From assembly GCA_029933635.1 (NCBI GenBank), contig JAOZNS010000033.1:5702-17460 (forward strand): a stretch of 11,759 bases of DNA, written 5' to 3'. The notes beneath the pieces are model-generated. The model searched no databases and had not been told where the DNA came from. It saw nothing but the letters and a program-made list of their open reading frames with translations. The stretch comes from Candidatus Zixiibacteriota bacterium. Lineage in GTDB: Bacteria; Zixibacteria; MSB-5A5; SM1-73. Position 1 is the stretch's first letter. Every line of letters begins with the position of its first letter. Below, in pieces: positions 7,648-11,759 of the stretch. Both the position numbers and the translations under genes were made by a program.

Positions 7648-7683
7648 CATTTATCTAACCAGAAAGTGAAAATTTGCCAAGCC

Positions 7684-8775
7684 ATGCAGAAAAAAATCGA
7701 GAAGATCCTGATCGTTCGCTTCAGCTCCCTGGGGGATGTGATCCTTACCACTCCGGTGCTGAGTGCGCTAAAGATCAAATTTCCCCAATCCCAGATATTT
7801 TTTTTGACCAAATCTCGATATGGTGACGTTTTGAGGGCCGATCCTCGAATCTTTTCCTTAATAGAGTTTGATCCCACAAAAGATCATAAGGGTCTTTCTG
7901 GCTTTTTGAAGTTGATGGCAAAATTACGTGCATATGATTTTGATCTTTTGGTGGACCTGCAAACCAATCTGCGGAGTTTTTTTGTTCGTCATCTGATCAA
8001 ATCGAAGATCAAGCTCAAATATAGAAAGCGCTGGCTCTCTCGATCTTTAATGGTCCATACTAAATTTCTCAAAATAAAAACGATTCCTACGGTAGATCTT
8101 TATCTTAAGATTCTGAAAAAAATTGATGTTCACACAAAGGATAAGAATCCTATAATTTATGTGGATCAGACCGAGGAAAATTTTTCAAAAAAATTTCTCC
8201 TTGAACGGAAGGTCCAAAAGGATGATATTATAGTTGGGGTGCACCCGGGCGCAAGATGGGAGACCAAAAGATGGGATGCGATGAGATTCAGACAGGTATG
8301 CCATACATTGGCTTATAAGTTTAACTGCAAGGTCGTGCTGTTAGGGGATAGAGGAGATGGGGAGCTACTTGATGGGATAAGCCAGGGGATGCCTGAAACG
8401 AAGGTTATTAAAGCGGTGGGGCTATCAACAAGAGAATTCATCGGTTTGATCAGATGGTGCGATTGTCTTATCACCAACGACTCCGGTCCCATGCACATCG
8501 CTTCTGCTTTGGGCATACCCGTGGTGGCAATATTTGGTCCCACACATCCCAAGTTAGGTTTTGCCCCGGTTGGCTCAGAACATGTGGTGCTTTGTGCCAA
8601 CGTCAAGTGTAGCCCCTGCAGTCTCCACGGCGAAAAAAGATGCCGAAAAAAGTCTAAGCTTTGTATGAACTCAATTGAACCAGACATGGTGGTTGAAGCA
8701 GTGCAGAGATTGCTCAAGAAAAGGCTCCTTTTAAAAAACAAATCTCTCAACGGAAACTTGAAAATTGAGAAATAA
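7684..8775 (+). CDS. GT9 heptosyltransferase-like glycosyltransferase, second copy
   Basis: The protein is 363 residues from ATG 7684. The reading frame is open back to a TTG at 7630 and has a GTG at 7666, but those extra residues are unlike the family N-terminus, and none of the starts has a strong ribosome site. The core begins ILIVRFSSLGDVILTTPVL, with D18 at the catalytic Asp position. HPGARWETKRW (187-197) and NDSGPMH (265-271) followed by IASALGIPVVAIFGPTHP form the C-terminal nucleotide-sugar site. Cysteines C309-x2-C312-x7-C320-x6-C327 form a late cluster. The protein is a paralogue of the gene at 1053-2126; both have DHKG at residues 67-70 followed by GFL. It probably transfers heptose or another sugar in LPS-core-like assembly. 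Its stop overlaps the receptor gene by 11 bp. Confidence 0.9.
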   Translation: MQKKIEKILIVRFSSLGDVILTTPVLSALKIKFPQSQIFFLTKSRYGDVLRADPRIFSLIEFDPTKDHKGLSGFLKLMAKLRAYDFDLLVDLQTNLRSFFVRHLIKSKIKLKYRKRWLSRSLMVHTKFLKIKTIPTVDLYLKILKKIDVHTKDKNPIIYVDQTEENFSKKFLLERKVQKDDIIVGVHPGARWETKRWDAMRFRQVCHTLAYKFNCKVVLLGDRGDGELLDGISQGMPETKVIKAVGLSTREFIGLIRWCDCLITNDSGPMHIASALGIPVVAIFGPTHPKLGFAPVGSEHVVLCANVKCSPCSLHGEKRCRKKSKLCMNSIEPDMVVEAVQRLLKKRLLLKNKSLNGNLKIEK

Positions 8776-10717
8776 ATTACTTTTTATCTTTTTGCTTCTT
8801 TTTTCGTTTTCCAGAATACCGGCTCACCCGGAGGACCCTCTCACTCCAGCGGATTTAGATTCTCTGAACTGCTCGATCAAAAAGGATAGCCTCCAGAAGG
8901 CCTGTGTGGTTCGAAAAGAAAAATTTATCAAAGGGAATCAATTCATGCAAGAGATTGCTCGGCGTTTCTCTTTATCAAATCAAATCCCCTTTGAGGAGAT
9001 TGACAATTCCATTGGGGAAAGTGCTGGAGAGGTGCTGGATATGAGGGCTCTGATAGATGGGATAAGGGTGGGGTCACCAGGACAACCAGAGACAGGTTCT
9101 CTTGGTGGAAATATTAGAGGCCTTTCCATTTTTATGGATGGACATCCGCTCTGCCAGCAGGATCTTTACTTTCCCCAACTGGGAGGTCTGGATTTGAATT
9201 CCGTTCTTTTAACCAGCATTTCAAGGGTGGAATTTTTTCCCGCGGGAGTTGCAGACCTTTTAGGAAAAGGCCAAGGGATTTTGGGGATGAATATAGTTAC
9301 CAAGGATTTTGAGGGAGGCCAGCCATATTCCAGAGTTTCGGCTCACAGAGGTCCTTTTGGATTTCATAGAACTCAAGTCCAGTTAGGTAGAGCGCTTACC
9401 TCCAGAGGAAAGTTTTACTTTACCACCGAGTTTAGAAAATCAGATGGTTACCTCCCCAACGCCGATTGCGACGGTTTTTCCCTTTGGGGTAAGACCAGTT
9501 TCAGCCTCTCCAGAAGGGCAGACCTCAGGCTCTCAACCTACCAATATAAAACTAAGATGGGACTTCCTCTTTTCCCGGATTTGAATTCATCAGATGCTCG
9601 AAAGAAGGTAAATAACTGGGGAGTGGAAGGCGCCATCCTCTTTCAGAAAAGTGCGCATGAGCTTTTGAAATTAAACCTCCAATATGAGAAACATAGCCAG
9701 CAGGTCAAAAGCAACACATATGGTTTTGAAACCAAGAAGATCGAGGAGGTTTTTGGACTGACTGCAAATCAGACTTTATGCTTGGCAGGAAGGCATCATC
9801 TCAAAATCGAAGGCTATGCAGAAAGCAAAGTTTTTAAAACCTTAAAGACAAAACATAAAGTTTTTAGTGGCTTGGTTTCAATTGCGGATCTGATTCAGAT
9901 CCGCCCGAGCATTTCACTTCTTCTCTCTTCCAAGATGGGGAAGGAGGAGGGATTGGATGCTGCCATTTCTTCATCCGGAGGGATCTCATACCAAATTACA
10001 AAGGAGATTGGTCTATTTTCCACGCTGACAAGAGGAGTGGGCTATCCCACCCTCATGGATCGATATTGGGCTCCTTTTTCCTTAAGCTTTATAGATACGC
10101 TCCCGGAGTATATGGAGGAGGGGGACGGGAATCTAAAACTGCAAAAATCTATCACCGCCGATTTTGGACTCGACATCCTAAGGCAGAGCTTCAAGATGAG
10201 CGGGTATCTTTTCAACAGCAGGATTGACCGTTTCATCTTCTGGTCAAATGTGGATACCACGATTCATTATGGACATTTTAAACCGATCAATACCAAAGCA
10301 CTCATCCGGGGGACTGGTGTCGATGTAGAATTTGTATTTTTAGATCATCTACGTTTACATCTTTCCTATAGCTACAAACAGAGCAAAGATCTCAAAAGAA
10401 AAATTATCCTCCCTTACTTTCCCAAACATTCGCTTTATACCTATATTCAGTTCGATGACGAATTTTTAAAAAGGGAAATCGGGTTGAAACTCAGATTGGA
10501 GACAACTGTCCTGTCTAAACGATTTATGGATGAATATCAGCAGGATGAGGAACCAGCAGTTGCTCTCCTCAATGGTAAAGTAACCATTCGGTTTTTGGAT
10601 TTTTATTTTTATTATATCGCTCGTAATATAACAGATCAGAAGTATCGCTTGATGGACGATTACCCGATGCCAGAAAGGAGTTTCTGGTGGGGATTTTCCT
10701 GGGAGTTCTTCGATTGA
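8765..10717 (+). CDS. TonB-dependent-receptor-like outer-membrane protein (plug plus barrel)
   Basis: This 650-residue protein starts at a TTG that is the first possible start after an in-frame TGA (8759-8761). It gives an ideal signal peptide (MRNK, hydrophobic core, probable cleavage after RIPA at residue 20). A plug domain spans about 85-180: EVLDMRALIDGIRVG, NIRGLSIFMDGHPLC, then SISRVEFFPAGVADLLGKGQ and GMNIVTK correspond to the usual R-G, V-x-I-D-G-x-P, I-x-R-I-E-V and G-x-I-N-I-x-T-K plug motifs. The remaining 470 residues alternate like a large barrel and end RSFWWGFSWEFFD after NITDQKYRL, as in TonB receptors. I see no TonB box or carboxypeptidase-like domain; instead the region 21-80 has C36 and C47. 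Substrate is unknown (siderophore, vitamin, glycan or metal uptake). It overlaps the GT9 gene by 11 bp and is likely co-translated. Confidence 0.85.
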   Translation: MRNKLLFIFLLLFSFSRIPAHPEDPLTPADLDSLNCSIKKDSLQKACVVRKEKFIKGNQFMQEIARRFSLSNQIPFEEIDNSIGESAGEVLDMRALIDGIRVGSPGQPETGSLGGNIRGLSIFMDGHPLCQQDLYFPQLGGLDLNSVLLTSISRVEFFPAGVADLLGKGQGILGMNIVTKDFEGGQPYSRVSAHRGPFGFHRTQVQLGRALTSRGKFYFTTEFRKSDGYLPNADCDGFSLWGKTSFSLSRRADLRLSTYQYKTKMGLPLFPDLNSSDARKKVNNWGVEGAILFQKSAHELLKLNLQYEKHSQQVKSNTYGFETKKIEEVFGLTANQTLCLAGRHHLKIEGYAESKVFKTLKTKHKVFSGLVSIADLIQIRPSISLLLSSKMGKEEGLDAAISSSGGISYQITKEIGLFSTLTRGVGYPTLMDRYWAPFSLSFIDTLPEYMEEGDGNLKLQKSITADFGLDILRQSFKMSGYLFNSRIDRFIFWSNVDTTIHYGHFKPINTKALIRGTGVDVEFVFLDHLRLHLSYSYKQSKDLKRKIILPYFPKHSLYTYIQFDDEFLKREIGLKLRLETTVLSKRFMDEYQQDEEPAVALLNGKVTIRFLDFYFYYIARNITDQKYRLMDDYPMPERSFWWGFSWEFFD

Positions 10718-10820
10718 AATTTCGATAATAGGTCAAACTTCAGCTCGACAAATGCTTTGCCAAGATAACCAAATAAGGCATGATCCTGTCATCTTTTCAG
10801 TCATTGGTTCTTGCATTTTC

Positions 10821-10860
10821 AACGGAATGATTGGATAAGGTAATGCTTGGCACCTCCGTT
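10821..10860. repeat. Inverted repeat AACGGA/TCCGTT, outer stem-loop
   Basis: AACGGA (10821-10826) is the exact reverse complement of TCCGTT (10855-10860), enclosing 28 nt that contain the imperfect direct repeat AATGATTGG/AATGCTTGG. On its own a 6-bp stem is weak. It is listed because it abuts two much stronger hairpins. Confidence 0.35.
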
Positions 10861-10885
10861 GGTTCTGGGGCCCCCACCCCGAACC
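10861..10885. repeat. GC-rich stem-loop
   Basis: GGTTC-T-GGGG (10861-10870) pairs with CCCC-GAACC (10877-10885), giving nine base pairs with one bulged T and a 6-nt loop of C-rich sequence. It is far more GC-rich than its surroundings. There is no T tract on the + strand after it. Confidence 0.65.
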
Positions 10886-10890
10886 AGAGA

Positions 10891-10918
10891 TGTTGAGGGA
10901 TAAGGATATCCCGCAACA
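10891..10918. repeat. Long stem-loop, 11 bp with one mismatch
   Basis: TGTTG-A-GGGATA (10891-10902) pairs with TATCCC-G-CAACA (10907-10918), an 11-bp stem with a single A/G mismatch and a 4-nt AGGA loop. It starts five bases after the preceding hairpin. The pair could be a folded RNA element, a protein-binding site, or a copy of a dispersed palindromic repeat. Confidence 0.7.
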
Positions 10919-10993
10919 ACGAATAAATTTCAAAATGAGGATTTGTTCCATTAATTACACAAGGATCAATAACTTAAGATAAAATGGAGATGA

Positions 10994-11542
10994 ATGATGG
11001 ACCGAAATCAAGCTTTAAGTCTGGTAAGATCGAAGGTCAAGAGCAAGAATTTGGTCAAGCATATGCTGGCGGTGGAGGCGATCATGAAAAGGGTGGCTCA
11101 GCATTTTAAGGAGGATGCCCAGATGTGGGGGCTTACCGGTCTACTGCACGATCTGGACTATGACCAGACGGTGAACGATTTCGATCGCCACTCCCTTTTA
11201 ACCTGTGAGTGGCTGAAAGATTACAACTTAGATGATAGGATACTTTATGCCATAAAAGCGCATCCTCGAAAGGTAGAGCCAAAGTCTAAGATGGACTGGA
11301 CGCTTTTTGCTGCAGATCCGTTAAGTGGCTTGATAGTTGCCGCCGCGCTCATGCATCCCACAAAGAAATTGAAAAACGTCTCGGTCGAGTTCGTCTTGAA
11401 CAGATTTAAAGAAAAAAGATTTGCCGCAGGCGCAAAAAGGGAGGACATTAAAGCCTGCGAGAAAATCGGGCTCTCACTTGAGGAATTCATCAAATTAGCT
11501 TTGGAAGGAATGCAGAGCATCGACGAAGAGTTGGGATTGTAG
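10994..11542 (+). CDS. HD-domain (HDIG-type) metal-dependent phosphohydrolase
   Basis: The 182-residue protein carries an HD-superfamily pattern: H23 in KHMLAVE, HD at 52-53 in GLLHDLDYD, H66, H90 in KAHP and D108 in AADPLSGLI. Together these can supply the metal-binding histidine/aspartate set. The order and length match the small stand-alone HDIG proteins found widely in bacteria, whose substrates are mostly unknown (nucleotides or phosphorylated small molecules). The protein is cytoplasmic, with no signal peptide and no partner domain. Two adjacent Met codons (10994 and 10997) are possible starts; GGAG at 10986-10989 gives better spacing to the second. It lies alone after a 276-bp spacer and is likely transcribed separately from the receptor gene. 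Confidence 0.88.
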   Translation: MMDRNQALSLVRSKVKSKNLVKHMLAVEAIMKRVAQHFKEDAQMWGLTGLLHDLDYDQTVNDFDRHSLLTCEWLKDYNLDDRILYAIKAHPRKVEPKSKMDWTLFAADPLSGLIVAAALMHPTKKLKNVSVEFVLNRFKEKRFAAGAKREDIKACEKIGLSLEEFIKLALEGMQSIDEELGL

Positions 11543-11661
11543 GACCCATTCTTAAGTGGTCCGCGATTGGTAAATCCCACTCCCAGCTGATCAGCCATAG
11601 CAGATTCGACTGAATGTTTTCCACTTGGAGCGAAAGAATTCACCCTGCAAATGCCAAAGTT
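11543..11661 (+). other. Spacer between the HD gene and the exported-protein gene
   Basis: No gene seen. A short stem-loop (GGACC 11542-11546 with GGTCC 11558-11562) sits on the HD stop codon but lacks a T run. AAGTGG/CCACTT and a 10-bp palindrome GCTGATCAGC (11586-11595) also occur. No clear promoter was found for the downstream gene. Confidence 0.35.
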
Positions 11662-11759
11662 ATGAGAAAGCTAGGTTTGATCCTGATAGGGTTATTTTTC
11701 TTGACGCAGAATTCCTTGAGCAAAGGAGGCTGTGATGTCTCCATCTCCTTTCATCCACT
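11662..11759 (+). CDS. N-terminus of an exported protein (partial, runs off the window)
   Basis: The ATG at 11662 opens a frame that stays open to the window edge, giving 32 complete codons. The sequence begins MRKLGLILIGLFFLTQNSLSK, a basic start followed by a hydrophobic core and a polar end, which is a standard Sec signal peptide with cleavage probably near SLS/K (about residue 20). The mature part visible is GGCDVSISFHP. The cysteine at about residue 24 is not in a good lipobox (KGGC), so a lipoprotein is less likely. The ribosome site is poor: only CAAAG lies before the ATG. The product cannot be named. Confidence 0.55.
   Translation, partial: MRKLGLILIGLFFLTQNSLSKGGCDVSISFHP

Larger units (their letters stand above)
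10718..10993 (+). other. 276-bp spacer, noncoding, with strong secondary structure
   Basis: No convincing gene on either strand. A minus-strand open frame covers most of it, but it has no ribosome site and no recognisable product. The middle (10821-10918) holds three consecutive stem-loops, listed separately. None ends in a T run on the + strand, so they are not standard terminators for the receptor gene. The 60 bp before the HD-domain gene is AT-rich and may hold its promoter, but no hexamer pair is good enough to call. Confidence 0.5.

Noticed and set aside
10733..10951. 72-residue minus-strand open frame filling the spacer between the receptor and HD genes
   Set aside because: No ribosome site before its ATG, composition unlike a real protein (many Cys, Trp and Gln), and it runs straight through the GC-rich hairpins. 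It is best explained as noncoding DNA that happens to be open.
11245..11643. Minus-strand open frame opposite the end of the HD gene
   Set aside because: Mostly antisense to a well-supported HD-domain gene. The portion in the spacer (about 100 bp) is too short to stand alone.
1..11759. CRISPR array, tRNA/rRNA gene, insertion sequence or phage genes
   Set aside because: I looked for regularly spaced repeats, cloverleaf patterns, transposase motifs and terminal inverted repeats and found none. The genes are housekeeping or envelope types with even composition.

Overview
This window is about 11.8 kb with every supported gene on the + strand. The genes point to a diderm (Gram-negative-type) bacterium. 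There are two GT9 heptosyltransferase-like enzymes, a WaaE/KdtX-type GT2 enzyme, the tail of an O-antigen ligase/polymerase-like protein, two small signal-peptide-bearing outer-membrane beta-barrels and a TonB-dependent-receptor-like protein. Codon and base usage look uniform and slightly AT-leaning by eye, with no islands, transposases, phage genes, CRISPR arrays or RNA genes. The lineage cannot be fixed from the sequence. An uncultivated FCB-type bacterium would fit, but that is only an impression.

Layout. (1) 1-2126 holds surface-glycan assembly: the C-terminus of an O-antigen ligase-like membrane protein, overlapped by a GT2 glycosyltransferase, then a GT9 heptosyltransferase-like gene. 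(2) 2318-5210 holds a full-length bifunctional Rel/SpoT (p)ppGpp synthetase/hydrolase, which overlaps pgeF, a laccase-domain peptidoglycan-editing enzyme. (3) 5258-6704 holds two unrelated-looking small outer-membrane barrels. The second follows a textbook sigma70-type promoter, TTGACA-N17-TATAAT. (4) 6775-10717 holds uppP (undecaprenyl-diphosphatase), a second GT9 gene, and a plug-plus-barrel outer-membrane receptor that overlaps it. (5) 10718-11759 holds a 276-bp spacer with three consecutive stem-loops, an HD-domain hydrolase gene, and the first 32 codons of an exported protein cut by the window edge.

Together the genes centre on building and maintaining the cell envelope. UppP recycles the lipid carrier used for glycans and peptidoglycan. 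The glycosyltransferases build LPS-like core or surface sugars. PgeF corrects peptidoglycan precursors. The barrels and the receptor occupy the outer membrane. Rel adds stringent-response control. I see no clear novel multi-gene system. The least explained parts are the structured 10821-10918 spacer and the unusual N-terminus of the TonB-receptor-like protein.
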